From Christiangramia gaetbulicola (lineage in GTDB: Bacteria > Bacteroidota > Bacteroidia > Flavobacteriales > Flavobacteriaceae), in contig NZ_QBKQ01000001.1 in the NCBI RefSeq assembly GCF_003054225.1, forward strand, positions 682,001 to 746,000: a stretch of DNA of 64,000 nucleotides, read 5' to 3'. Below, piece by piece: positions 9,314-17,404 of this stretch. How positions within the stretch are numbered: the first letter of the stretch is position 1; each line of letters begins with the position of its first letter. Under the pieces are notes generated by a model. It saw only the letters and a program-made list of their open reading frames with translations, ran no database searches and was not told where the DNA came from. Both the position numbers and the translations under genes were made by a program.

Positions 9314-10011
9314 AAGTTTTGGTGCAGGCTGAATTGTAACTGACCTTTCTGCCAGTTTACCGTGGTTTGTTCCATCCACCCCACTTGGACCCTAAGTTTA
9401 TCACTTAATGCATAACCTAAACCAAGATATGTACGGTTCCGGTCGAAATACTGTACTTCCCTGTCATTGCCTATTTTGCGTTCGCCATTTATGAATAGTT
9501 CATTATAAAAGGCAAAATAATAGGTGTTTTTGACCAGGCTAGTATTGTTAAAGGGAATATTTACAAATAGATTGTAACGATAACGCGTTCTGAAATCCTG
9601 GTCTTCTACCCATCTCTGTTCATACCGAATCCTGTGAGTCAGTAATAACCTTTTTAGAACAGTATTGGAAAATAAGGCCTCCTGGTAGATCCTGCTTTCG
9701 GAAACCGGGTTATCTATATCCCTGCCGTATTGACCGGTAGTCACATTCCCATATCCAAGAGTGAATTTCACCCCGGAATTCTCTGGAGTGTAAGTAATAC
9801 CGGAACGCAATAGAAGTTGCTCCCGGTCGCCCAGACCTCGCCAGTCACGGTATTGAAAATCTCCCTGGACTCCCCAGTTCGAATCCTTGAAACTGGCACT
9901 GTAAAAATACATGTACCATGCACCCAATTGATCTTCATCTGGTCCCTGCCCCCTGGCATTAGTTACAATAAGAAGGAACAGGGATATGCTTAAAAATTTT
10001 CTCAAAGTCAT
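9310..10011 (-). CDS. DUF2490 outer-membrane-like protein
   Basis: 233 aa with a signal peptide (about 1-21) followed by DEDQLGAWYMYFYS, the family hallmark. The rest is made of alternating strands ending in a C-terminal Phe, as expected for an outer-membrane beta barrel of about 10-12 strands. Function unknown. It sits 10 bp downstream of the end of the carbonic anhydrase reading frame on the same strand, so the two may be co-transcribed. Confidence 0.85.
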   Translation of the reverse strand: MTLRKFLSISLFLLIVTNARGQGPDEDQLGAWYMYFYSASFKDSNWGVQGDFQYRDWRGLGDREQLLLRSGITYTPENSGVKFTLGYGNVTTGQYGRDIDNPVSESRIYQEALFSNTVLKRLLLTHRIRYEQRWVEDQDFRTRYRYNLFVNIPFNNTSLVKNTYYFAFYNELFINGERKIGNDREVQYFDRNRTYLGLGYALSDKLRVQVGWMEQTTVNWQKGQLQFSLHQNF

Positions 10012-10020
10012 AGTTCAAAC

Positions 10021-10773
10021 TTATTCAATTCCTTTGAACTTAGGAAGGCTGGTGATGGTTTCTTCAATAAACTCCACCTTTCCTGAATGCAGGTTGTAAA
10101 CCGCTCCAACGATAAGTGTTTCCCCAGACTCAAATTTCCGGCTTAGAATAGGCTAAAGGTTTCGCAGTAGCGCTACCTGTTCAATTACATTAGATCTTAC
10201 CGCAAGATCCAGTTCTTCCTTGTCATTAAGCTGGGCTGCTTTGGCCTTTAGAGCTGCGGGCTTTATGGCATTTATAAGAGTTACTACATGCCCGGGAGGA
10301 TTATCTGGTAATTTCATGGCTGCATCTACAGCACCACAACTTTCATGACCTAACACAACGATAAGCTTGGTGCCCAATGCCACGGTACCATATTCTATGG
10401 TGCCGTAAGAAGCTTTAGCCATCACCTGTCCTGCCGTTCTGGTAATAAAAAGATCACCAACGCCCTGGTCAAAAATGATCTCGTTAGGAACGCGGGAATC
10501 GGCACAGCCAATGATAGTAGCAAAAGGTTTCTGTCCTAATTCATTATTTTTGAGATCGGCCTCAGATTGCCTCGGACTAATACTTTTATTTTCGGCAAAC
10601 CTCTTGTTGCCATAAATAAGTTTCTTGAGACCATAATAAGGATCGGCATAGGCACTATCCCGGTCTGCAAAATATACATCTGGTTTAACATTCAGCAATT
10701 TCTCAACAGTTTGGGATTGAGCTTTTATGAAGAAAGTCATCAGAAACACCACTAAAAATAAGGAAGTTTTCAT
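10021..10773 (-). pseudogene. Beta-class carbonic anhydrase interrupted by an in-frame TAG
   Basis: Secreted beta-carbonic anhydrase interconverting CO2 and bicarbonate. A signal peptide (1-18) precedes the catalytic core, with zinc ligands Cys90, His143 and Cys146 and the Asp92/Arg94 dyad (CADSR). Residues 1-206 are open, then TAG (10153-10155) stops the frame inside the conserved C-terminal ALLRN.SPIL region. The same frame continues for 43 codons beyond the stop (PILSRKFESGETLIVGAVY, then a normal ending) to TAA at 10021. A single change TCG to TAG explains it. Either a genuine nonsense allele, readthrough or a sequencing error. The active site is complete, but the last strand, important for folding and dimerisation, would be lost. 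Confidence 0.8.
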
Positions 10774-10919
10774 AATGTTTAATTTATATCTTGATTAATT
10801 AAACAAAAATACTTCAGAAAAGAATCTCCCGTTCCTTTTTAACTATAATTTAATGATTTTCAGTATGTTAAAAACACAGAGATCAATCTTTTAATATCCT
10901 ATTGAACGAACAGTGATGA

Positions 10920-11579
10920 CTATTCCATGAATTCGATCTCCACCAGGTAATAATGCGGGATATTGAATTCCTTTCCGAAATTTTCCGGATCTATTTCAGA
11001 CTGGGCTACCCGGCAATACGAACCTGAGCCATCAGGGTTCCTGTTGGGAGTTATTATAGACATGATGTGGAAGCTATCATCGGCATTTTCTTTCAAAATC
11101 TTCTTACTGCCGAAAAAATCCTTAGCTACGTATCTCCCATTTTCATGCATCACTGGGAAAAAGGACTGCTTACTTCCATACCTTTCACCTCTTATCCAGA
11201 ATTTGATGTCATCACGACCTACTTTGCTAAGCATCTTGAAAGATGTTTCTGAAGAGTCAATCTTAAAAAATTCGGTTCCGCGTTCATCGAATAATATTGA
11301 GGTATTTATCAATTCACCATTTAGGAATTCCTTTATTCTTAGAACATAATATTTTCCCTGGATAGCTTCCCCTTTGAAGAAGAATTCAGTTTGATTCACA
11401 TTTTCGAAATCGTACAGCGTCTGAAGATCTTCATCTTCGACACCGTATTTAATAGAAACGCTTATCGTCGCAGTGTCTGCCTTCAACTGAGCCTGGGAAA
11501 GCTCGGAGGTTTCAATAGAATTGCTCTGTGCAAAAATCAGCAAGGGCATCAAAAGGGCCAATAGTAAAACTTTTTTCAT
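10920..11579 (-). CDS. Secreted protein of unknown function
   Basis: 219 aa with a clear signal peptide (MKKVLLLALLMPLLIFAQS). The mature part is rich in beta strands and has no motif I recognise. It lies 19 bp downstream of the HEYGH membrane-protein gene on the same strand and is probably in the same operon. Probably periplasmic. Confidence 0.6.
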   Translation of the reverse strand: MKKVLLLALLMPLLIFAQSNSIETSELSQAQLKADTATISVSIKYGVEDEDLQTLYDFENVNQTEFFFKGEAIQGKYYVLRIKEFLNGELINTSILFDERGTEFFKIDSSETSFKMLSKVGRDDIKFWIRGERYGSKQSFFPVMHENGRYVAKDFFGSKKILKENADDSFHIMSIITPNRNPDGSGSYCRVAQSEIDPENFGKEFNIPHYYLVEIEFME

Positions 11580-11598
11580 AGTAAAGATTTGAAGGTTT

Positions 11599-12324
11599 TT
11601 ATGGAATGAGGATAGGTCCCAGTATTTCGAACCAGAGGTAAAAGCCTACCGGTCCTCCTATAATTCCGCTTAATATAAATTCGGTTCGAAATTTTCGAGG
11701 CATGATATTACATATTACGAATATGCCAACCCCGGCACCTATGAGAGCCAGGATAATTGGCACAACACCGGGATGAAGAAAATAATATTCTGAAATATAC
11801 ATTTCATCCCCTCCAAAATAATTATCCCCGCCATATATAACGGTATAGCCTACTGCATGTAGAAGATTGAATACTTCCCTAAGCCAGAACAGGGATAGAA
11901 AAACAGCCAGCCAATCCATAAATTTCATTCCGAACTTTCGTATGCTCTTCCTCCTATTAATTAAGATCAACAATCCAACACAACCAGTTAAGATGGTAGA
12001 TAATGGTCCACCTATCGTTATCCAGAAACTATCTGAATAGAGCTTTTGCATCAACTTATCAAATTTCTCCTGCTGCTCATAAGGAAGATCATTCTCGATC
12101 TCATAGGTATGATGCGCGTAGATCGTGTCCAATTCTTTAATAAGGGCTGATTGATCTGTCGACATACTTCCAAAATGCAAGGTGGTATCGTAGCCGGCAA
12201 TTTGTGCTGGGATTATATGTCCATATTCATGGCTAATGGTACCAATTACGGTAAACAGCATGAAGGCAGCGGTAAATATCAGGAGATTCTTAAAGATGAT
12301 CCAGGAGCTTAAAGTTAGAGACAA
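11599..12324 (-). CDS. Polytopic membrane protein with HExxH motif (M50-like putative metalloprotease)
   Basis: 241 aa with about five membrane segments. SHEYGH (31-36) at the end of the first segment has the HExxH zinc-binding form placed in a membrane helix, as in site-2/M50 proteases and related DUFs. A GGP (ITIGGPLS) follows in the second segment. No clear NPDG second ligand motif is seen, so catalytic activity is unproven. The start codon appears to be TTG at 12324. It precedes the secreted unknown gene by 19 bp. Confidence 0.6.
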   Translation of the reverse strand: MSLTLSSWIIFKNLLIFTAAFMLFTVIGTISHEYGHIIPAQIAGYDTTLHFGSMSTDQSALIKELDTIYAHHTYEIENDLPYEQQEKFDKLMQKLYSDSFWITIGGPLSTILTGCVGLLILINRRKSIRKFGMKFMDWLAVFLSLFWLREVFNLLHAVGYTVIYGGDNYFGGDEMYISEYYFLHPGVVPIILALIGAGVGIFVICNIMPRKFRTEFILSGIIGGPVGFYLWFEILGPILIP

Positions 12325-12476
12325 TGTTTATCCTAGAAAGATCTGACTTTGAGCAGGGATCAAAATTGTAAGATTTTTCTTTCTGTAAATTAAAAGTAAT
12401 AAAACTTTTTCAGAAAAATTCCGGTATCAGGATTGATCGAAAGCTTCTTACTATCCTGCATATATTTAAATCCCGA

Positions 12477-12490
12477 TTAACGGTCTGGCC
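12477..12490 (-). repeat. Possible relic end of the attC-like repeat
   Basis: TTAACGGTCT lies 3' of the 12536-12925 gene and matches the first eight bases (AACGGTCT) of the better copies at 20946. Only a short match, so weak on its own; listed because it falls at the same position relative to genes. Confidence 0.25.
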
Positions 12491-12535
12491 TATTCCGGGA
12501 TTAGATAAATGAGCCTAATAAATTCAGGAAAGCAT

Positions 12536-12925
12536 TTATGCTTTTTCCTTGCAATAAATTATAATTTGCCCTCGCTGGGTGGACATTATGGTGAAAAAAC
12601 CGTTCCCGTTAGCATTAATATGTTCAATATAGGCACAGGCAACAAAATCATCACCCCTCATTTCCCTCAGAAAATAATCCCCCTTTTTTGATGTTTCTCC
12701 ATCACAGGTTTTGGTAATTTCATAGAGACTAGTCGAAGAAAGCTCACCTTTATAATAACGCTCAAGCTTTCCGTTTTTATAGAATTTTAAAAGAGCTCCC
12801 GGACTGTCTTCGCGACTCCAGGTTCCCAGAATCTCCTTTTCCAGTTCGGCTTTGGACTGATAATCCTGAGCATTGGCAGTGAGGGTAAAAAAAATAAAAA
12901 GTAACAAGGTCAATAAATAATGCAT
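12536..12925 (-). CDS. Secreted lipocalin-like small protein
   Basis: 129 aa from the ATG at 12925. The longer frame to 13000 would need a TTG start and would bury the signal peptide. The signal peptide MHYLLTLLLFIFFTLTANAQ is followed by EKEILGTWSREDSPGALLKFYKNGKLERY, the pattern of small lipocalin-like proteins that begin with a GxW strand. Probably periplasmic; ligand unknown. First gene of the minus-strand accessory stretch. Confidence 0.65.
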   Translation of the reverse strand: MHYLLTLLLFIFFTLTANAQDYQSKAELEKEILGTWSREDSPGALLKFYKNGKLERYYKGELSSTSLYEITKTCDGETSKKGDYFLREMRGDDFVACAYIEHINANGNGFFTIMSTQRGQIIIYCKEKA

Positions 12926-13013
12926 GTTATGATTTTTGAAGCAGCGAAGAAACTTTTGCATTAGCGCTACTGCAGGTTTAGAATAAGGTGAATAGATCAA
13001 GGATATGATTGGA

Positions 13014-13169
13014 TCACTCCACTTTTTCGGTCCTTACGTGATCGTGAGGAGGTTTTCCCAGGAGACCTTTCTCAAAATGATCCCAATCGTAGATGAGAAG
13101 GAAAATGAAAATGGTCGCAGCCCCTAATACAAAGAATTTGATATCCCTACTGGTAATTTTAATGCTCAT
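13014..13169 (-). CDS. 51-aa single-pass membrane protein
   Basis: ATG at 13167-13169 to TGA at 13014-13016. The protein begins MSIKITSRDIKFFVLGAATI, forms one membrane helix (about 11-27), and ends in a short charged tail rich in His/Lys/Glu (WDHFEKGLLGKPPHDH). The composition is protein-like and the gene fills an otherwise empty 330-bp gap between same-strand genes. I recognise no named family; small proteins of this design are common in Flavobacteriia. Confidence 0.6.
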   Translation of the reverse strand: MSIKITSRDIKFFVLGAATIFIFLLIYDWDHFEKGLLGKPPHDHVRTEKVE

Positions 13170-13298
13170 GAAAATTATTTATGTTGTTTGAAATACAGGG
13201 CTTTAAACCTCGTTTTTCAAAAGAATTATACGGTAACAGCAATACTTAAAAAAAATGCGGTAGTAGGGAAACCGCCTCTTTAAGGCTTATTGGTAGCC

Positions 13299-13318
13299 CA
13301 AGTTAATTAATTTCTTTC
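13299..13318 (-). repeat. Relic of the attC-like repeat core
   Basis: CAAGTTAATTAATTTCTTTC matches the conserved core of copies A and B (21029 and 21816) at 19 of 20 bases and is preceded by a similar TTGGTAGCC. It lies just 3' of the M64 peptidase gene, where a cassette's attC would be expected. Confidence 0.45.
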
Positions 13319-13331
13319 AATTATATTCAGC

Positions 13332-14264
13332 TTAAGGACAACCTATAGCTTTTTCTAATCTATCCTCCACAATTTTTCTCTGTACCGGGGAAAACTCAAT
13401 AGCGTTATAATCTGTTCGCATGATCGAATTTTCCCATTCCCGCCAGTAACCTGTAGGCACATATCTCGCTCCCTCATACCAGGAACCTGGATTATAGGTA
13501 AGTACATTCAACTTTGGTTCTTCCAGGAAAAAGCCCTGTTGCTGCTCCATCGCACATTTTGATAACTGGTCTACATATTCATCATCTAAATTTCCAAAGG
13601 AATGCCCGAATTCATGCCTTATCAAATATTTAAAAATCGGTCCGCTATCATGTTTTGAAACTATCATATTAGACACTTTAGTATCTTTTATAGAATTATA
13701 TTCGGATACGCCTGGAAATTCAGATCCACCAGAATACACCTTTGTATTCGCAATTATAATCGTGTAAACGTAATCTCCCGTAGCATAATCCCCAAAAAGA
13801 ACCTCCAGGCTGTCTCTTTTCTCTGATTCCATCCCCAAAAGCCGCTTAAGACCTACCTTATTACTAAAAACTTCCCATGGAGTATCTGAGATTGTATTAA
13901 TGCCCGTAGTACCACTACATGGGCTTGTATACTCTATAGATCTTATCCCAGATGTTTCAGACGGAGAGTCTACCCGGTAAAAGTTCAAATTGTTTGCTGA
14001 AGATTTAAAAGGTTCCATTTCCAGGATGGCGCTTTTAGCAGTATCAGATAAGATTTTAAATTCAGGAATTTCAGATTCTGTAAAACCTTCCGCAACGAAA
14101 ATGATATTGGCGACGCAGCCTTCATTCTTTTCACCAATTATTTCAGGGCAGGGAATTGAAGACTCCAGGCAGGCTTGATTAATGTTCTTTTCTAAAGGCA
14201 GATCATCATTCTTACAACTAAAAAATAGTAGCAAAATGCAAATCAAAAGGAGTGCTTTTTTCAT
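13332..14264 (-). CDS. M64-family metallopeptidase lipoprotein
   Basis: 310 aa. The lipobox FFSC (Cys17) marks an exported lipoprotein. The IgA-peptidase M64 pattern is present: IIFVAEGFTESE (54-65) near the N-terminus and the zinc motif HEFGH (217-221) followed by NLDDEY (225-230). Likely a cell-surface or periplasmic zinc endopeptidase. Substrate unknown. Many M64 proteins are larger; this one is mainly the catalytic domain. Confidence 0.85.
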   Translation of the reverse strand: MKKALLLICILLLFFSCKNDDLPLEKNINQACLESSIPCPEIIGEKNEGCVANIIFVAEGFTESEIPEFKILSDTAKSAILEMEPFKSSANNLNFYRVDSPSETSGIRSIEYTSPCSGTTGINTISDTPWEVFSNKVGLKRLLGMESEKRDSLEVLFGDYATGDYVYTIIIANTKVYSGGSEFPGVSEYNSIKDTKVSNMIVSKHDSGPIFKYLIRHEFGHSFGNLDDEYVDQLSKCAMEQQQGFFLEEPKLNVLTYNPGSWYEGARYVPTGYWREWENSIMRTDYNAIEFSPVQRKIVEDRLEKAIGCP

Positions 14265-14317
14265 AAAATATATTTTGAACCCTGATGATAGAATCGCGCG
14301 GTTATTTGGAACAGGCT

Positions 14318-14331
14318 AACGGTCTTCTTTA
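14318..14331 (-). repeat. Relic end of the attC-like repeat
   Basis: AACGGTCTTCTTTA matches the terminal AACGGTCTCGTTTA of copy A at 13 of 14 bases. It lies about 126 bp beyond the stop of the hotdog gene (14457), the same spacing as in the intact copies. Confidence 0.4.
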
Positions 14332-14456
14332 AAAACAAATGCAGAGGTAGGGATACTGCCAGGATCTTTCAGCTCATGAAAATAATTTTTTTTAAGGAAT
14401 TTCCCTCCAGATCGAGATAAAAATCAATTTTTTACTACTGAAAAAGCAAATTAAGA

Positions 14457-14984
14457 TCAATTACGCATTAAAATTTCATGATCATCATTGAACATTTCCA
14501 TGATCTCTGGAGAGGGAGGCATTTCAGCTTTTTCCATTCCACTGTCTGCAATGATCTTTCGTATATCCTGTGCCTTTTTATTTTTCCAGAAAGTGACCTT
14601 GGTAATTCCAATTGCGTAAATCTCACCTTTGCATCTAAAGATCTGCTTATGGTATACCCATTTATCATCCCAGCCATCAAGCACCAGGGTAATGGTAAAT
14701 TTAGACCAGCATTTTAGGGGGTTTTTATAAATGATCTTCTGGGATCCCAGCACAGGGAACATGCCTTTTTTAATAGTATTATCGTAGAGTTTAGATCGAA
14801 ATAATAATTCCAATCTTATAAAATCCATGTAATAGAAATATTTTGAATTCGCCATGAACCTCACATCGCAATCCCACAAATTAACCAGCCTGCTACGGCT
14901 AAGATCGGCTGCCAGGTCCACCTTTTTCCAGAAAAAACGAGCACCCAGGTAGATGAAGATAATATGCAACCAATAGTAAATCAT
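14457..14984 (-). CDS. Hotdog-fold thioesterase-like protein (THEM6-like)
   Basis: 175 aa. An N-terminal hydrophobic anchor (about 1-18) is followed by the 4HBT_2 pattern: DVRFMANSKYFYYMDFIRLELL, a GMFPVL strand, and paired strands containing W.KFTI. The family hydrolyses acyl-CoA or resembles the eukaryotic THEM6 proteins, whose substrate is unclear. Probably membrane-associated. Isolated gene in the accessory stretch. Confidence 0.65.
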   Translation of the reverse strand: MIYYWLHIIFIYLGARFFWKKVDLAADLSRSRLVNLWDCDVRFMANSKYFYYMDFIRLELLFRSKLYDNTIKKGMFPVLGSQKIIYKNPLKCWSKFTITLVLDGWDDKWVYHKQIFRCKGEIYAIGITKVTFWKNKKAQDIRKIIADSGMEKAEMPPSPEIMEMFNDDHEILMRN

Positions 14985-15161
14985 TTTACCCGTAGAATTA
15001 ATTTACCTAAAGGTATTCAATATAATCCACTAAGTCCCGATCACTAGTTTTAATATTCTGCAAACCAAGATGTTATCGAAGGATGCGATCTAATCCCTTC
15101 TTTGGTTTATTCATCTAAGCCTGCCATATTTAAAGTAAAGTCTTTTTCCCTGCTACCTGCC

Positions 15162-15350
15162 CTAACCCCGCTTCTCTTTATTTTTCAAATTAAGGATACT
15201 TAATACCAGAGAAATGATCACTAAAACATTACCTACAATCCCTATAATTGAACTTTTATCTGGATTCGAAAGATCCAACTCCAGCAGATTATATATAAAC
15301 ACTCCTAAAGCCATGATCAAAATAACATAAGTAAATGCCTTAATTGTCAT
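15162..15350 (-). CDS. 62-aa membrane protein, two helices
   Basis: Two hydrophobic segments (about 5-24 and 34-54) joined by an Asp/Asn/Ser-rich loop, with a Lys/Arg-rich end that favours a cytoplasmic C-terminus. Its ATG overlaps the TAA of the upstream 55-aa gene by one base (TAATG), so translation is likely coupled. Last of three adjacent small membrane-protein genes; no family recognised. Confidence 0.6.
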   Translation of the reverse strand: MTIKAFTYVILIMALGVFIYNLLELDLSNPDKSSIIGIVGNVLVIISLVLSILNLKNKEKRG

Positions 15351-15517
15351 TATTGAGATGCTTTAAATGGCAACCATTTAAATAATAAGGCGACACCTAC
15401 AGCCATTAACATCCCAGAAGGCACACCAACAAAGGCAGATTCAAACAGGTTTGCGATTATAAAAAATGTAATAGAAATGAAGACCCCAATTAACTGCAGT
15501 TTATTCAATGGTTTCAT
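15350..15517 (-). CDS. 55-aa membrane protein, two helices
   Basis: ATG at 15515-15517, TAA at 15350-15352. The protein begins MKPLNKLQLIGVFISI and carries two hydrophobic helices separated by a short ESAF.G.P loop, ending in LFKWLPFKASQ. It looks paralogous to the 51-aa product of the gene just upstream: both begin basic-(K/R)LQLIGVF or RLIGVF and have a Gly-rich second helix. Middle gene of a three-gene set. Confidence 0.6.
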   Translation of the reverse strand: MKPLNKLQLIGVFISITFFIIANLFESAFVGVPSGMLMAVGVALLFKWLPFKASQ

Positions 15518-15546
15518 GATTTGCTCTTAAAATTTCAGAATTGAAA

Positions 15547-15702
15547 TTACCATACTTTTTTGACCTTCCCAATTACAATAAGGGCGATCCCAACTCCCAT
15601 AGCTGCGCCAATCCAGAATCCATTAATTTCTTTATCCAGGAAAAAATGTCCGGCTATTCCAATTAAAAGCATAAAAACTCCTATTAATCTTATTTTATTC
15701 AT
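15547..15702 (-). CDS. 51-aa membrane protein, two helices
   Basis: ATG at 15700-15702, TAA at 15547-15549. MNKIRLIGVFMLLIGIAGHF starts helix 1. A short LDKEINGFW loop leads to a Gly/Ala-rich helix 2, and the chain ends KVKKVW. First of three adjacent small genes, 29 bp before the next ATG. It resembles the downstream 55-aa protein, suggesting local duplication. AGGATG overlaps a possible ribosome-binding site. Confidence 0.6.
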   Translation of the reverse strand: MNKIRLIGVFMLLIGIAGHFFLDKEINGFWIGAAMGVGIALIVIGKVKKVW

Positions 15703-15816
15703 CCTATTTCTCTTTTGTCTTAAAGGCCTACTTTACGGTTATTATCAATGCAGAAAACTCAAAATTGAGATTACAGCTTTTGATTCTACGAATTCGCTTT
15801 AATCGGTTATCTTATT

Positions 15817-17172
15817 TTAATACCTGAGCATCAGGTGATATTCCAAGACCATGACCTCGGGATCGGCCTCATTTATGGCATTGATAGCTCCTTTATAATC
15901 TGCTTCAGATTCTATCAACATCCCGTTTCGATGCTCCCTAAGGTTGGAGAAGAACTTAACCTCAAACCAGACCTTATCCAGAATTTCCAGTTCTTCATCA
16001 GTCAGGCTATTAAACTCACTCTGTACCAGGTCAATCTTGTTATCTTTCATCATGGTAAAAGTATTTCCCCTTAATTCATTCAGGCGCTTCTCAGCTATAT
16101 TTTTAATTCTGCTAGCGGCCTCATCTGTAGTAGGCAGGTTTCGAATGGCTCCCACAACCAAAAATGTCTTTCCGTAGTGAACTTTTGAAATAAGCTCCTG
16201 GCCGTATTTAAGTTCAAAAAATTCAGGATCTTCTGCTTTTACCTTAGCGAGCGAATCACTCATGATAAATAAAGGAGAGAATTCATCAAATCCATCGAGA
16301 TCATAACCACCAGCGAGAAATATTTCGTTTTCAGTAACCGGGTATTGCTCAATGATAGACTGATATAAATTGCTGCTTACGGCTAGTTTCGTATCAAAAC
16401 CTCTTCCGTTCTCATTAAAAAAATCTGGTAAGCGGTAAGGATACATTAGATCTTCCAGCGGATCGGCTTCCGCCTCCCAGTCACCTGTAGATAAGAGTGA
16501 ATGACCCCAGTTTTTGTCCCTATAAATTGTTTCAGCCTCACTAAACGGATTGGCCACGGGAACATTAGTATTTGTGTAAAAGCCTGTGCCAACCTGTTCC
16601 TGATAGGGATATTCTTCATCCAGAACGATTTCTCCTTCGCTGGTAATGATTACATTTCTTTTATTGGCAGCAGCATCATAAGTTGTGGTAACTGTTCTGC
16701 TATTATCTGCAGATGTAAATTCAACTGAAATCAACTCTCCATCCTCAAAGTTATGTACTGCCGTACCTTCTTCGCTATACACTTTTTTCACCGTAGGAAG
16801 TCCGTTTTCATATTCGGTTTCAAACCACAGATCTCCCGTGGGAGTATAATATTTAGACCATAAAGGTTTATTGTCCTCGCTGCGACTTACCTCCATATAC
16901 TTGTGATAATTTGGATCTATACGGTAAAGTTTAGCAGACTTTATATACCCATTTTCAAAATATTCAAATTCTTCGGTGACCCAACTTCCAGAATTTAGGT
17001 TAGTATTGGTTTCGGCCTTTTTTATCCAGCCGTTGGGATATTGCTCGATAAGCTCAAAATCTGAGTCAGATTTAATGGAATAATCATTTTGGGGATCTAC
17101 GTCTTCTTTCTGGCAGGAAGACAAAAACAGGGTAACTGCCACAAGAACAGGCAGGTAAAACTTCTTGTACAT
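15817..17172 (-). CDS. Lipoprotein with MORN/YwqK-like repeats
   Basis: 451 aa. Lipobox LSSC (Cys20). Residues about 45-200 repeat the pattern YPNGWIKKAE, FENGYIKSAK, TGDLWFETEYENGLP, the tyrosine/glycine strand repeats of YwqK/MORN-like proteins. Residues 200-451 form a second part without a recognised domain, with no further export signal. Surface or periplasmic; function unknown. Alone on its transcript, with about 230 bp upstream that carries a repeat relic. Confidence 0.65.
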   Translation of the reverse strand: MYKKFYLPVLVAVTLFLSSCQKEDVDPQNDYSIKSDSDFELIEQYPNGWIKKAETNTNLNSGSWVTEEFEYFENGYIKSAKLYRIDPNYHKYMEVSRSEDNKPLWSKYYTPTGDLWFETEYENGLPTVKKVYSEEGTAVHNFEDGELISVEFTSADNSRTVTTTYDAAANKRNVIITSEGEIVLDEEYPYQEQVGTGFYTNTNVPVANPFSEAETIYRDKNWGHSLLSTGDWEAEADPLEDLMYPYRLPDFFNENGRGFDTKLAVSSNLYQSIIEQYPVTENEIFLAGGYDLDGFDEFSPLFIMSDSLAKVKAEDPEFFELKYGQELISKVHYGKTFLVVGAIRNLPTTDEAASRIKNIAEKRLNELRGNTFTMMKDNKIDLVQSEFNSLTDEELEILDKVWFEVKFFSNLREHRNGMLIESEADYKGAINAINEADPEVMVLEYHLMLRY

Positions 17173-17338
17173 TAGATGATATTTAAAAACCTGGGGAAGA
17201 TATTATTTTACAAGGTTTCAGCCAAATATCGCGGCATTGTTAACTTTTGAAATAGAGCCGTGTACTAGTCTAAACTGGTTTTCTTACTGATTATTTCCCG
17301 GAATTATTAATGGCCAACAGGTACTAAAATTCACTTCT

Positions 17339-17352
17339 AACGGTCTCGTTTA
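17339..17352 (-). repeat. Relic end of the attC-like repeat
   Basis: AACGGTCTCGTTTA is identical to the terminal 14 bases of copy A (20946-20959). It lies about 53 bp beyond the stop of the serine hydrolase gene. Confidence 0.5.
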
Positions 17353-17404
17353 AAACAAGCTAAGTACAGGAAGAAAACCTCATAAAATTCTTTAAAAATA
17401 TTTT

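Noticed and set aside
12926-13000. Longer N-terminus of the lipocalin-like protein
   Set aside because: It needs a TTG start and would place 25 residues before a perfect signal peptide.
14985-15161. Possible small gene in the gap after the hotdog gene
   Set aside because: Only very short frames occur on either strand and none has a hydrophobic or protein-like composition.
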